From assembly GCF_020740795.1 (NCBI RefSeq), contig NC_067286.1, forward strand, positions 16,062,350 through 16,126,349: 64,000 nucleotides of DNA, given 5' to 3'. The translations under genes and the position numbers were made by a program. The first letter of the stretch is position 1. Every line of letters begins with the position of its first letter. Positions 13,023-28,000 of the stretch are shown here, one piece after another. This stretch comes from Apus apus (lineage: Eukaryota; Chordata; Aves; Apodiformes; Apodidae). The notes beneath the pieces were generated by a model. That model was given only the letters and a program-made list of their open reading frames with translations, did not search any database and had not been told where the DNA came from.

Positions 13023-16000
13023 GTACAGCACTGAGGAGTTTTAAACTTGGAACACTATTGCTGTTGTTCAGCTGTTACTTCTCATCATTACATGCAGAGA
13101 TTATAAGAGTGTGGGTCAATGTGCCACAATGCGAGGCACCACATTGCACTCAAAGTAAGGACCATACCTTCCTGAACATGAATCTGATTTAAAATAAGGC
13201 CTATTAATATACAGAAATCGATCACTTGACTTGCACTGACATGCTAAAAGTACAGCTGGATCACTTCTTCCTTAAAAAAAACCAACCAACACAAAAAACC
13301 CCCCACCAAAAACAAAAACCCAAACAACACAAAAATACAAACACGTGTCCAGCTTCCTTAATTTATTTCCTTGGTTTAACCTCTTTCTGTCAAAAATCAA
13401 TTACTAGGGATTTCAACATTTTAAACACACTTTTGAGCCTTTTCAAGACTCTCCTTAAAGTCCTCTCTCTGTTCTGCTAATATGAAGCTAAGGATGTAGA
13501 TGGACAGACCCACCTACTCACCTCCCTTGCATACATTAGTGCTAGAGTAGAAGAAATTCCTAGGATCAGAAATCTGCCTTAAGATTTTGTTTCATCTTGA
13601 AATCTTAAGCACAAAGACGAAATATATACAGAACAGAAAGAAGCTATATTCATGTCACAAGTTTCTTGAAAAACAGACATAAGATCAGGTAAATATTTCA
13701 GCTAGTGCAGAAACAACACACACCTAAGAAATATGTTGGCTTTGCTAGACTGCCATGGTACTGAAGGTAGTTCAAGAGGAATAGCAGTGTTAAAGTTAAA
13801 GCAGTCTGCAACATAGAATTAACCTGTGGAACTGACCCCATTAATGTGCTGATAATTATACAGAAGCATGCTAAATTCATCCTGGTATTTAAGTTCTCTG
13901 TTAGGTCTTGCTCAAATTTTTCTTAAATAACCAAATTGATTATAAATTCCCCTCTGCATTCACAATGAAAAATATCTCAACTGTATCCTACTGTCCCATT
14001 GTTATTCAGCATAATTTTGTTTTGTTTGTTCAAGTTTATGAAGGTGCCGTGTACTATTCATCCTGGAATTATATTTGAAGTTCTGCTCAATAAATGGAAG
14101 CTACCAGCTCCCAATTTGGTTGTCTCATTAGTAGGGGAAGAAGAAAATTTCCAGATGAAGCCTTGGCTACGGGACACCTTAAAAAAAGGACTTACAAAGG
14201 CAGCTCAAAGCACAGGTCAGTGCTTTAGATGTTAAAGAAAATGTATATTCCTAGTGGATTCTCACACCTAGCATCTAGTGGTCTTTTAATGTCGAGGGGT
14301 CTGCCCACATGATTCTTTTTGGAAGTTCACAGCCTTGCTGAATGCAGCCGACAACTTGTATTTAAATAGCTTTGAAAATGAAAATTATTGTATCAGAAAA
14401 AAAAAAAAGTTATTTTAAACTTAATTACTCTGGGCAACCATTCCTGAAGTGTAAAATTACCCACAGTTATTTGCTCAGGAATGACACTAGAAAGATAGCA
14501 TGAGATGAGACCAAATACATTGTCTCTCTTCAGTGCCATAGCAAAATAATTCTTAATAGCATGGCAATTTGACTTCAACAGCAGTGAATTTAGATCAAAA
14601 CCAAGAATTCTTGTTTTCTCTATTCCCACTTTTTAGCCACTGCTCAGAATTGTGTTACAAAATTATTATTTTTTTAAAGACTGTTTTCTTCAAATATGAG
14701 TTGAACAGACTTTGTTAGTAAAACAGCCTATGATTGGACTCAAGCTTAAAGGAAGAGACCTTGGTAATGTCTAACATATAGCAGAAAATATGTCAGCTCA
14801 CTTTCTTCCTGGCTGTTCACAGGAATGGTAAGAGTAGTAAAAAGCATTTAAAAATAAAACCAAACAGATCAACCTCTGGGAACACGCATGGGAGTGGTTT
14901 TCATACAAGATGAATTTTCCTCCATAGCTTTATGAAAATAGCCTCAAAATGGGAATAAAATTATCTGTAAGCATTTCACAACAAGCTCTTGATTTAGCTT
15001 CACTGGTTCAGACAAGACTTAACAGTTTTGCTTCTTGTAATTAAAGCTATTTTTGGTACTTTTGCACCACACACATTCTCTATCTTCAGCTGCCTTCTAT
15101 ACTGAAGACTGGAGAGCATAAAGATCTTTTTTTCAAATACAGAACATAAAGGAACTAGTCTGGTTAGCTGCTTGCCTAGAGTTCTCCAAATTCTTTGTCA
15201 CCACAGCACTACTGTAAGTCATACTCTCCTGAAGAATTAAATCTACAACACTCATAAGAACAAGAGAAAGAGAACACCAGATAAAGCAGATCATGCCCAA
15301 GATCTTCAGCATGGGACTGCATAGTCCTCAATCCAACAACTTCCTCCACCCTTTGCTTTTCCTTGTGTGACAATCAGACCTGCTTGATTTAGTGATGTTT
15401 CTGCTTAGCTTTAGACAGTAAGTGACTCTAGACTGGACACAGCATTCCTGATGGGTGTACTGACATCAGAGTAAAGATGACAACATTTAATCACATTATA
15501 TGTGAAGCCTGTGCATATAATTTCTTCCTGTTTTCCTTATTAAAGCCTTACATACTTCATATGTATTTAATACTAAAAGTTATAGTGCATCAAGACCCAT
15601 CAAGAGTTTACTGAGCTAAAAAAAAAACTAAATCCAGTACAGTAAGTAATGCTACTTGACACACAAACATGTTCAATTATATTTTTACAAAATAATTTCA
15701 GGTGCCTGGATTTTTACCAGTGCTTTACGTGTGGGAATAACAAGACACTTAGTGCAAGCAGTTCGAGATCATGCACTGGCTAGCACCTCGTCCAACGTAA
15801 GAGTGACAGCCATAGGAATAACTTCACTCAGAAAAATTCAGCACAGAGAAATTCTGGACAGCACAAAGGTATTTTTCACTTTTTCTACTCACGAGCCAGG
15901 ATTATTCAGCAGTAAGCTGCACCTTGCAGAACTTGGAAGTAGTAGGCAGAACAACGCTGATCTAACTTCAAAACAAAAGTGGGTATTAAGGTGTGTTTTG

Positions 16001-19000
16001 ACGGCAAACAGAAATAAGGAGCAGAAAGAATTGTTGGACCCTAATGACCTTTTGCCCTGCGCGCTCAGTATACGTGGCAGCAATTCCGCAAAAATCCAGC
16101 AGGTGACAGCATGAGACATGAGCTCAGCGACCAGGGCAAGGATGAACGTCGGGGAAAAAAAAAACAACACGATGAGATACCTTTAATATTTTTCCCCTTG
16201 TCCACCTACTGCAGAAGCACTTACTCTAAGCTATTTCACAAATACTGTAATAAGTATATTTTTCTAGTGTGCAATACAAGCCATATATATTTCAAGACCA
16301 AGTTCTCTTACGTAGACATTGAATAGGGGTCTAATATGCAAAACCTTATCAATGCATCAGGCCAAAAATACTAGCCATGCAGGATTTTGCCAATTTTTTT
16401 GGGAGCTCTAAGGAATTTACAATTCAGGTCAAAGCAATCAAAGTTTGTGGGGGGAAAAACCAAACAAAACCATTACAAAGCCCTGAAAACAAACACACAA
16501 AAACCACCACCAAAAAAAAACCCCAAACATCCAAATAACTAAAAAGCAAGTTGATGCTGTATTGACCTGGAGGTGTTGAAAAAAATAAATAAATATGGCA
16601 TGACCACCTTGTCACTTAATATATTGTCCATCCAAAGCAGAATACTGTAACAATAAAGAAGGTGTGTAATGACAATGAACGACAGTTCCTTTTTGATATT
16701 TTACTTCCCTTCAGAAACAAAGAAACAAATGTCAAACACTGCCCTTTGAACTCACACCTAGTCCTGCTCAGATAGGCTAACGAGTAGCAGCTACCAGCTG
16801 GGAGACTATCAAACAATATAAATAAATTATTATCTTTTGGCTTCCCCTTTTTCCATCCTTTTTGCCGAGGACTCCTACCTGTGTGCTCTAAAGGTGGAAC
16901 TCTTTAGCTGCAAAACTTTATTTTTGTGGCTGAAGTTGTCCAAAAGGACCTCAGACAAAAGAATTAGGTTCACTGCATTTGTGAATTTTCTTCAGGAAAG
17001 TTGCTTTGGCAAGCGCAAACTAGCTATTTCACCTTCCTCCCAGGCTAAGAAATCAAAATGCATCTGGAATTTTATCAACCAGCAGCTAACAAACAAGTGC
17101 ACTGGTCTTTCCATTGCATTAGACTTTCTCCCCCTTAACTAGAGCCACAATTCTTTGTTGAGGAATATTTAATGTAGAGCATTCCTCACCCTATGACTTC
17201 TGGCACTGCTTCCACACAAAGACATTCTCCATTTTAGTCAGTAAATTTAAGACAAAGGAACTATAGACAGGGATGTTGATCTAAACCCAATTCTCTTTTT
17301 GTTTGGCACTAACACAAGCAGCTTGTTGTATAAAATAGAGCTAACAATCCACATTATCAAGGAGAAGAACAAACCCTGAAATCAGTGGATCCTTCCCATC
17401 TCTTCTGTGTTAACGGCGTGCTTTAAACATCATTGAAAGATCACTTCCACCTTTTTATACAATAAACAGGAAAATCCCCTGGGGGCCAGTTGTTGTGCTG
17501 CTGGGTCCTAATCAAAGGCCAGATCTTTGGCAAGTAGACTTAATGTTAAAAGGCAGCAGAATTTAGACACACCCTCTGTCAAAACGAAATTTGAAGGCAA
17601 ATTAATTGTGTCAAGAAGCTTTCCCCAACAAATGAGAGAGAAAGAGAGAAGGAGGTAAAAGAAACTTTTGGCATTTGCTGTTTGTAAAGGACATGGAAAT
17701 GTATTGCTTTTTCCTCTGGAACAGCCTCTAATGTTCCTATTCTTCCCAGAGCTGCTGATGGGAAAGAAGCCACAGGAACATGTTTGATAATAGTCTTTTT
17801 TCACCTTGCTTTGAAGTAGATTTCTCCAGTTTGACTGTATGCAGCTTCATTTCAGAAAGTCACTTAGGGGCATGCTATGCAGTGTGCTCAGCTCTTCTAC
17901 CTTTAGTATGAAGGATCTTGTCCCCCTGGGTGATTTAGAATCATAGACTTATCATAGACTTAGTATTTTTAGGCGTGCATAGTGCTGCTATGAGCTCCTG
18001 GTGATACATTCATTGCCTCTCCATCAGCCTTAGCCTTGGCTACAGAGAAGAACCTGGACAACTCCTGGGTTTGACCTTCCTCATGATTCAACTGGGTACA
18101 TGCTCTTCCTAGCAGACATTGCCAAAACCTGAGATTAAAAACAGCTCCATATAAAAACTGGCTCTTAAAAACAGAACATAAATCTCTCTGCCATACCTTA
18201 ATGAAAACTAACAAACAAAACAAACTAACAAAACAAAACAGTGCAACAGGGGCTCTATTTTGCCCAGTGATTATATGCAAAAATTCATTATCAAATAATT
18301 TCAATCTATAAACCCCCTTGCCCACAATAAAGGAAGATCTGGAAGGCTGGAAGAGTGAACTTTATCAAGTTCAGCAAACACAAATGTGAGGTCTTGAACC
18401 TGGGATAGATAACCCAGGAGTGCAGCACAGGCTGGGATCTGGAAAGGGGCCTGAGGGTCCTGGTAGACAAGCAGATCAGTTGGAGTGTGGAAATAATAAC
18501 AGTGTGCTGCTGCAGCAAAGAAAACCAACAGGATGCTGTGTTGCATCACCAAGGGCATCACCAGCAGAGATAAAGTCATCATACCACTCTGCTCAGCACC
18601 TGTGAGGCCACACCTGGAATTTTTGTTTTTGTTCTCACTATAAAAAAATATAATTATGTGGATAGGCTGGAGGGAGTCCAGAGAAGGGCCACAAAGAGGA
18701 TCAAAGGACTGGAAAGCCTGCCATATGAAGAAAGGCTGAGAGAACTCTGTTCAGCCATGAGAAAAGAAGGCTTAGGAAAGACCTCATCACTATGTTCCAG
18801 TATTTAAAGGGTGGCTACAAAGAAGAGGGAAACTCCCTTTTTACAAGAAGTGACATGGTAAAGATGAGGGGCAATGGGTACAAGCTACTCTTGGTGAGAT
18901 TACAAATGAACACAAGAGGAAAATTTTTCACAATCAGAACAATCAGCCATTGGAATAATTTCCCCAGGGAAGTGATCGATTCCCCACTGTTTTTCACTTT

Positions 19001-22000
19001 TCAGATTTGGCTGGACAGGTTGCTGGGCCATTTTGTCTAGACCGTGCTTTTGCCATGAATGGTTGGACCAGATGATCCTTTCAACCTTGTGTTTTACTAA
19101 GATTGCACTTCCTAAAGTCTGCCTGTCACACATTCTTTTAGAATACAGTTTCTGATAACCATTAGAACCCATACAACCCAGTCAATGAAATGAAAGGGTT
19201 TACCCTTGTTTATATGGCTGGGACACTAGCCCTCTGAGACCTTACAGCTCCATCCACAATTATTTGGTGTCATGGCCCCTTTTCATTTGTCCAATAATAA
19301 TTTCCAAAACACCTGAATGAATGTCTGCATTCCAGAGAAGATTACTGATGTCACTATATTTTGTACAGCCTGAGGGACTTCAGCTTTCAGTCCTGTCAAA
19401 CTTGGCAGCTTTCAGAAGCAACATGTCCTCCTCTACCCTTTTCAAACAAGTGACTCAAAGGTGGTGTGCTATGTCATGGTGCAGACAACATAAAAAAACG
19501 TGTTTTGTAGAGAACTCTAACATCTCTCCTCTCTCTAGAATGAAAGCCTTGTGCACTACCAATCTAATGATAATATCCAAGGCCCACTGCATTCCCTGGA
19601 CCACAACCATTCCCATTTCATTTTGGTGGATCACATAACACCAGATGAGCCAGATGGAACCACTAAGCTCCGCCTCACCTTGGAAAAACACATTTCAGAG
19701 CAGCGTACTGGATACGGTGGTAAGGAGACTCTATATGAGCATGCTAACTTCCATAACAGTCATATTAGTGATACTTGTGAGCCCCTGGCCCTATCAAAGG
19801 CAAGTCCAATTCTCAAACTGGTCAATCATCTACTCCAGAAAACACATTTGACATTATATAAGAGGCAGAACTAAGGTGGCTTCTGAAGTTGAGAAAGCTG
19901 TTATTTGAACCAAAAATCCTGACTTTTATCTTATCTCCTTAAAACATAGCTCAAAGCTGATCTTCAAAGCACAGTTCAAATTGCCTTAAAACACAACAAA
20001 TGGAAAATAAATCCAGCTTTAAGTGCCCTAACCAGTGGTTCTAAGAGATGGATGTTCATTGTTGTATACTTCCATCCCCTCATGCACACAGAGTCTTGAA
20101 TTGTCCCCACACTGAAGAAAAGACTTGTTCCAAAGCCCTCTGAAATATTTTAAGCTATATTTATTTCAGGATAAAATCTTACCCTGGGTAAAAAAATGTA
20201 GCATCTAATGGTCAGATAAATCTACGTGACCTTTGTTTATAATGAGAAATGAGTACTGGGAAGGTCTCCTACTGCTGTTTGTGAAAAGAATTCAGTTGTC
20301 GTGCTAATACAACTACTGACACTTTTCCTTTGTTTCTGTAAAACACGCAGTGGTAGCGCAGCTGAAACAGAAGGGAGAGCTCGTTTATTCACACCTGTAT
20401 GTATCAATGGAATATTCAATTACATAGCCCATAGTATTGTTGCATAGATGTACCTGAGAGCATGAATGTGTCTGAAGAATGCTTATCTGGTGAATAAGAT
20501 AGGAAAGACTACAGGTGGACTGTAATGATAGGCTGAGATTGTAGTGCTGAGAGTTAGAAAGCAGCCTCTTTCTGCTTTGCATACCAGGTCTGATGGAACA
20601 AATCTCAGTGAAACCATGTCAAAAGAAGCTGATTCATTTGACAAATACTTCCCTGGAATGTACTGAATTCAGCCATATCTTCTATAAACAAAACCAATGT
20701 CATTCATTCAAGTTCATTTATATACAAGCTGAGCAAAGCTATGTGACTGTAATAAGGTCACACAGACTTTCCCTATTTAAAAAAAACAAACCCAAAACTA
20801 GAAGTCATTCAGAAGAAATTTTTCATATGCTGAATATTCTTAGCAATTAAGAACTTCTCACCTTCCCAGCATGAAGTCAGAATCCACAGGCCAAATTTTA
20901 TCTATGGTAAATGAAGAATATTTGAAGCCATAAACATATCACAGAGGTGACTCTTCAAACTAGAACATCACCTTACAGAGGAGGTATGGACATGCTACAC
21001 CATTCACTAAAACAAATGAGGTTACTCGGCAGTCATGTCCAGCTACAGCTCAGTTCTACCTTATCTCCATAGTCATCTCACAACAGGTCCAACAAGTAGT
21101 AAGTGGCAAGATGTATACTGCTCTGAGAGACCTACAAAGGGAAACATCAAAAAAATTGTTTGAACCAAATGCCTTTTATCTTCCAACTGAAAGATGCATT
21201 AATCTCACGATGCTACTGTTTGGATGGGGCTGTTTGTAACCCAAAGGAGACAATAAATTGGTCTGAGTTCAGCATTTACACTATAAACCATCTAGAAACA
21301 AGGATAGGGATGCCTGCAGCTTTTGTCCCCTGCTGCTGGGATACAAGTTAAATATTTCTTCAGCATTTATGTTAATAACCAAGACATTACACTGTACTGA
21401 ATGAAATTTTAAGCTGTTTAAGCAGAATAACAAAGAGTATATGGTTCTTATGAAGTTTTATCTGACTCACCCTTGCTGGTCTACATAGTCAGCCTTTTGG
21501 CATTCTTAAATCCTTCCTTTTATGATCAGGCTTTTGTCCTGGATTCCACCACACCTTTCTGCACATGCTAAGCATGTACATAACACTTGGGACAGATGGA
21601 CAGCTTTTCACATCTAAGTGTATCTTAATGTAAAGAATGGTAGCTGCCTCTGGAAACGCCACAGTCTTGTCTTGCACCCTCATGAAGCTCCATTACTCCA
21701 CTATCTGATCACCTTGCAGTAAATAAATAACTTGAAGTCAACATTGCTGTGACATACAGAAGTTCCAATATCCATATTTTGCAGCTGAGGTATGCTGAGG
21801 TGAGAACAAACTGGACTGCTTGCCAGGGATCATACAGGATGTGCAAGGCAAAGGTGCCCTCATCCTGAATCTTAGACCAGGAGCCTACCTGCTAGGTCAG
21901 CATTGCTCTCTTCCACTGATGCAATAACCTGCACTCTGCAAGCTCATGGTAGGATCCAAACCAGTACACAGCAGGAGAAGTATTTCCAAGGGGTCAGCAG

Positions 22001-25000
22001 AAACACAGTACTTTTGTGAAAGCTGTTAACTTTTTTAAAAATAAACCATCTATTTCACAGGAACAGGTAGCATTGAGATACCTGTGCTTTGCTTACTCAT
22101 AAATGGAGGACCAAGCACACTTGAGGTAAGAAGCTGTTTGCAGCTTTAGAAAAATAAATTATCTGGTGCTAAGTAGTTAATGGAAAATTTGGCTCAATGA
22201 CAAACACATGTATTGACACTTTACATTAAGTAAAAATTTGTATCTGTACATCATTAAGAACTGAATTCTGTTAATATTATATTTGCCAGTATTTGTTTGG
22301 GAGAAATATTTCCTCTTGAATAGGTGCCACCTGATCATTAAAGCTTCCATTGCCAGCTCATAGAGTGGGAAGAAGGAATCCCATACCAAAACAAATCCAC
22401 TGAAGCCAGCTCCAAATGTAGCCAAATAGAAGTACTGTGCTATTACTCAAGTTCACATATGAAAAAAAGTTAATTGTTCAGCAGCACTGAGACAACTGTC
22501 TCTGTCATAGAGCTCACAGGAAGGACAAGACCAGGTTTGACAGATATGGCATTTCAAACTATAGTGTTCTAGTTCCACTGAGCAGAAATGCACTGTAGGA
22601 TAGAAGAGTGGAGAGTTGTCTGCTAACAATTCCATATCTTCTACAGCAAAGGATCAGTTTTGATTTTTTCCTGAGTAGTCCTACAACTTAAAGAATCTGT
22701 TAAATAGGAGATACTCTGATTTCTATTTTACTCTTATTGGTATTTTATTTTGCTACTTTATAGCAGCCTGTATGTCCTGCTGGCATTTTTAAAATACTAC
22801 TCTCAGATCAAAAGAAATACTCCACAGTACCTTTGGAGAACAATTTAACCATAATTAAAAGTTTCCAAGTGATGAGATTCTGCCACACATGCTGGTAACC
22901 TCTTTCAGAATAACGACTCATTTCAGTCAGACATTTTCTAGTTTCAGTTTCCAGTCCCCATATCTTAGAATCATAAAATCATTTAGGTTGGAAAAGACCC
23001 TCAAGATCAACAAGTCCAACAGTATTCCTAACACTGCCAAGTTGACCACTAAACCACGTACCTAGGTGCCACATCTACACAGCTTTGAAATACCTACAGG
23101 GTTGGTGACTCAACCACCTTCCTGGGCAGTTTGTTTCAATGCTTGATAACCTTTTTGGTGAGTAATTATTTTCCTAATATCCAATCTAAACCAGCCTTGG
23201 TGCAACTTGAGGCAGTTTTCTCTCATGCAATCACTTGTTACTTGGGAAAAGAGACTGACCCTCACCTCAATAAAACCTCCTCTCAGGTAGTTGTAGAGAG
23301 TGATAGGTTTCCCTCCCCTGAGCTTCCTTTCCTCCAGACTAATCAATACCAGTTCCCTCAGCCACTCCTTACAGGCCTTGTTCTCCAGGTCCTTCACCAG
23401 CTGCTCGGCCCTTCTTTGGACACACTGAAACACATAAACATCTTGTAGCAACCTTGTCAGATCTTTGTCAGCTGGACTAAAACACACACTGGCATTAGAA
23501 ATCTCAATGTTTAAACTAGGATTATGTCACCTCTTGAACTTACTTTCTACAAGCTAAGTACGACAGTATTTTCTGTATCTTGGGTGTTGAAAAATCACCT
23601 ATCACAACCTATAAATCCTCTTTTCAAAGTCTTAAAGTGATTTGGAGACCAGAGGTGACTGACTGGAGATGCCCTACATTTACATGGCTAGGAATGGATA
23701 ACTGAGTATGCTTTTTTAAGAATATCAGTTTCTTAAATACAAATTGGATAATACACACCAGGGACTACAACAGTTGTTAAAAAACCCCTTAAACTAAACT
23801 AAAACAAACAAACCAACCACACACAAGTGAACCAATAGTTAGATTCTTGAGTCTCATTATCTTCTTGCATAACTCCAGAGTAAGAAATAGATTTGCAACA
23901 AATAGTCATTACTGTAATTATGATGGCCTCTGCTTCCCTTTCTCAACAACCTGATTGACTCATTCTAACTGCACAAATAACAGAATTATCAGCCTTTAAC
24001 TATTGCAGTTGCTATGCTTCAGTGTTGGGGTTTTTTTTCCTGTGGTCCCATGTTGCATTCCCACAGGAAAACTCCTGATTTTCAGAACATATTGCCAGGT
24101 TTAGCAGCCAGAAGAGCCTGCTGAGAATTTCTGTATAGTGCTCCTCTTGTGCTTGGCTGTGCTCAAACAGAAACTGTGGGGCAGGGGTGGGGGGGGAGTC
24201 AGGGACAAAGAAGTTTTATGTAGTGTTTGTCCAAATCAGATTGCTTAGCTGCTCAGCAGATGTGTCATGAAAAGAAGTATAGTCAGAGGTCTACACATGA
24301 ATGACCTGCTACAGAATCAGAAAAATCCTAATAGCTTAGAGGAGTCTGGACTGACTCCATAGTGACTATGGTTTAAGCACACATTTATTCCTAGCTTGCA
24401 GGAAATTCTTCTTTTGAATAACATTTTCTTTCCAGATATGAATTCTAAAAATGTACTTTTTAAACTACAGAGAATTTGCAGCAGTTTGGAGAATTCTGCT
24501 CCCTGGCTTATCTTAGCAGGATCTGGAGGTACAGCTGACATCTTAGCTGCATTCATGAATGATCCGCAGCTTATCATGCCAGAAGCTGTTGAAAAGCAAT
24601 TTAAGGAGAAATTCCCTGCAGAAAGCTTCTTTTGGAAGGACATTCTCCAATGGACAGCAACAGTGAGCTGATATGTTTGATAATCACATGCATCTGTGTT
24701 CACATGCTCTCTGCTACAATTTCTAGCTTCAGTATTTAGTACAGGTTTGACAAGAAGCTGCCCAGAAGTTTTGGCTACTCCAGTGCTCCTGGGGAGTAGA
24801 ATACCTCTTTAACATCAAAATCAAATTGATCATACAAACTGCTTTGTTGTAGTGATTCAGCAAAACACTGTCCTTCCTCAATCCATTTCCTCAAGTCAGA
24901 GCTAGCACCCAGGAACCCCACAGTCCTTCTGGAGGGCGTGAGGCATTATTTATACTCCGCAGCTGTAGAGCTTGTGCAGCCGTGACAGAAGAGACCTAAT

Positions 25001-28000
25001 TCATGATCCACAGCTGTTAAATGGAAACCCAACTGTGGATAAGCATGAATAAATTAAAAAGAATGAAGAGTATTTAGAAACTATCCTATTGTCAGTTATG
25101 TGTGTTCTTAAAAAGAAAGACAAAACAGATTCTCAGATTTTCATTACTCTTCATATTGAGGCCACACTTGCTGGACTTAAACCATGATGTGTAAGTGTTC
25201 AAGAAAAAACACTTTGACACTGTATTTATGTGAAGATTGAAGAGCACTGTGTGCCTCTGAGATAAATCAAGTCCACTCAAGCTGACCATCTACTTTTTCC
25301 TTGCAGTCCCTGCTATAATCCTTAGCTTAAGAAGTTCCATACATTAATTCCATTAGGGAGGACTTTGCCAGATCACAAACATAAGGTGATGGAAGGCCAC
25401 CTAGAAGCAATGAAGCTCACCAAGTCTCAGTGCAGCTGCACTGCGAGAAAGAAAACTCAATAAAAAGAGAAGCAGAAGAAATGAGCACTGTATAGATCAA
25501 TATTTGATTACTTTTACTCACAGAAGATTTAGAAACCACTTTTAAATAAAACTGTGAGAGCAAACCTTAAATGTCAAAGCAGGGAAAAGTAAAACAAAAG
25601 TAGTGCTATGTTGGCTACAGCCTGACTATGATTCAAGTAAGAATGTGAGTTGACAATCTTTTAATTAAAGCCCTGCTCTTTTTCTCGGGATACCCAAGCT
25701 TTATCCTCCATCTTTCTAGCTGATTTTGGAACAGGAACTCTATCCTTGCCTTAGGACTCATATCTGGGAAACTAGTAACATTTGTTTTCTTGCCAAACCT
25801 CAGTTTTACAATTAGAATGTAAGTTTCTGGGAAACCCCCTGTCCATGCAGGGGGGTTGGAACTAGATAATCTTTAAGGTCCCTTCCAACCCAAACCATTC
25901 CATGAGTCTGCTCCTTCAGTGATCTCCACTGGGCTCTTAGGCATTAACATATAGCAGCAGGACAACATATAAAATTATTTTTGTTTCAACTCCCAATAGA
26001 TTCAGAACATTGTTTCACACCAAAATCTTCTAACTCTGCACAACTTTGAGCAAGATGATTCAGAAGAACTAGACACAGTCATATTAAAAGCTTTAGTGAA
26101 AGGTAAGAACAATAAGCAAAGCACAGTGTAATACTTTTCTTATTTGACTTCTTATGTGCCATAACCTTAATTCTTCTCCAAAGCAAGTTCAGCTGGTTGG
26201 TGGGTCAGATTTCATTTCTGATGCAGTGTTCTTCAGCTTGCTCACTGACAAATTAACTGTGCAATTACTATAGCTCTTGTAACCTTAACTTTAAACTGTT
26301 TGCTTTTTAATCTCACACTATTGTATAGTACAGTTTTAATAATTCATTTAACTACTTGATTCTCTTAGTAGAGAGGTCATAGAAGAACTGAAATATTCTG
26401 CAGCATTTAGTCAAAATACAAGCCATTTAAAAAAAAACAACCTGCAGAAACAAAAAAAAGTATGCAAGTTCCAGAACTGCTGCAGTTCCAGAAACAATCC
26501 ATTTCTCCTATAAGAAATCTTCACTGTATCTTGTGAAAGAATATATAACTTGCTCTGCCATTCATTGTAGTTAGTGTTCACTTTATTGTTTGTATTAGCC
26601 TAAATTTAGCGTGGGGGGAAAAAATATTCCATTCCTAATAGAAACTGAAACTAAGACAAAGCCAATAGCCAGTCCTGTTACCTCCTTTCTACAGGCCAGG
26701 GTTTCTTAAAATCCTACAGACATTTAAACTTCATATTTTAATAAATAATTCAGCAAGCCCAAAATATTTTTTTTAATATTAATAATTTTTAAGTTAGGTA
26801 AAAAAATGCTGTGAAGGGTTCCTGTTTGAGCAACCCACAGATCTGCGATAGCTAAAGAAAAGCTTGTATTCTTAATCAAATTGCCAATACGCTATTAAGT
26901 TAAATCTAACAAGTGTGAAGTACTGAGTTTATTTACATTTCCTATTTTTGCCAGCCTGTAAAAGTCACAGTCAGGAGGCTCAGGAATATCTGGATGAACT
27001 GAAGCTGGCAGTGGCCTGGAATAGAGTGGACATAGCTAAAAGTGAAATATTCAATGGTGACGTGGAGTGGAAGGTAGAAGGTTTTTTTTCCTTAAAGGAC
27101 AACTGGTGTGTAATCCAATGTGTACAGGACACTGAAGCATCCTGATAGAAGGCTTCAGTTTTTAATACTGATAGATTGAGCAGTGGTAGTATGCTTCCTT
27201 AGGCTTTTTGTCTTTCTGATCCCCTATATGATAGGGGCTTAACATAGAGGAATAATAATTCAGTGATCACAGTCTCTTTCTTGAGCTCTTCAGGGGCATG
27301 ATTCTCCCCACCTACTGCCCCCTCCAGCCTTCTGTACAGACCTTTAAAGTAAACAAACCTGAGCTTACAAGTAAAAGAAGCATGCAGATATTACTGTTAG
27401 AAGATGGTAGGAAAAATGTCACTGTTTCCAACTGTTATAAAAATATCCAGTGTGGTGGGTAGCTGGCATCACCACAACTACAGCAGGATACTTGCGTTGA
27501 TGTCTGTACTTACACAGACATTTTGCCACAGAGAAGTTAGGAGAGTTCTACCTCTCTTTCTCATTCAAAACAAAATGTGCATGTCTTCATGTTAAATCCC
27601 TCCTCGTCCATCCATGATCACCCCTAAAAACCTCTTTATTTTTCTTTTCATCACTCTAGTCCTGTGACCTGGAGGAAGTGATGATGGATGCTCTGGTCAA
27701 TGACAAACCAGAATTTGTAAAATTATTTATTGACAATGGGGCTAACATATCTGAATTCCTGACATATAGTCGTCTGCAGAGACTCTACTGTTCCATTTCT
27801 CAGAAATGCCTCCTCTATGAGCTTCTACTGAAGAAACATGAAGAAAGCAAACTGACCTTGGCAGGACTCACTGGTCAACAGAGTGAGGAACAGAAGGAGA
27901 TCTGTCCACTTTTCACACTCAGTGAGGTCTCCAGAGTTCTCAAGGATTTTCTCCACGATGCATGCAAGGGTTTCTATCAAGACCTCAGACATGGAGGCAA

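Larger units (their letters stand above)
15869..19538 (+). other. TRPM5: TRPM5 intron 3
   Basis: The longest intron (3.7 kb). It holds two A/C-rich tracts (16455-16535 and about 18207-18241), an 11-base tandem repeat ATCATAGACTT at 17940-17962 and a CR1 fragment (18335-19105). Open frames here run through intronic sequence and show no gene. Confidence 0.85.
22126..24470 (+). other. TRPM5: TRPM5 intron 5
   Basis: It contains a minus-strand CR1 (22966-23485), an A/C-rich tract (about 23778-23826) and a guanine-quadruplex-type run (24178-24204). Confidence 0.85.

Noticed and set aside
18792..19040. 82-codon open frame in TRPM5 intron 3
   Set aside because: It lies entirely in a CR1 copy; its translation is the CR1 3' region.
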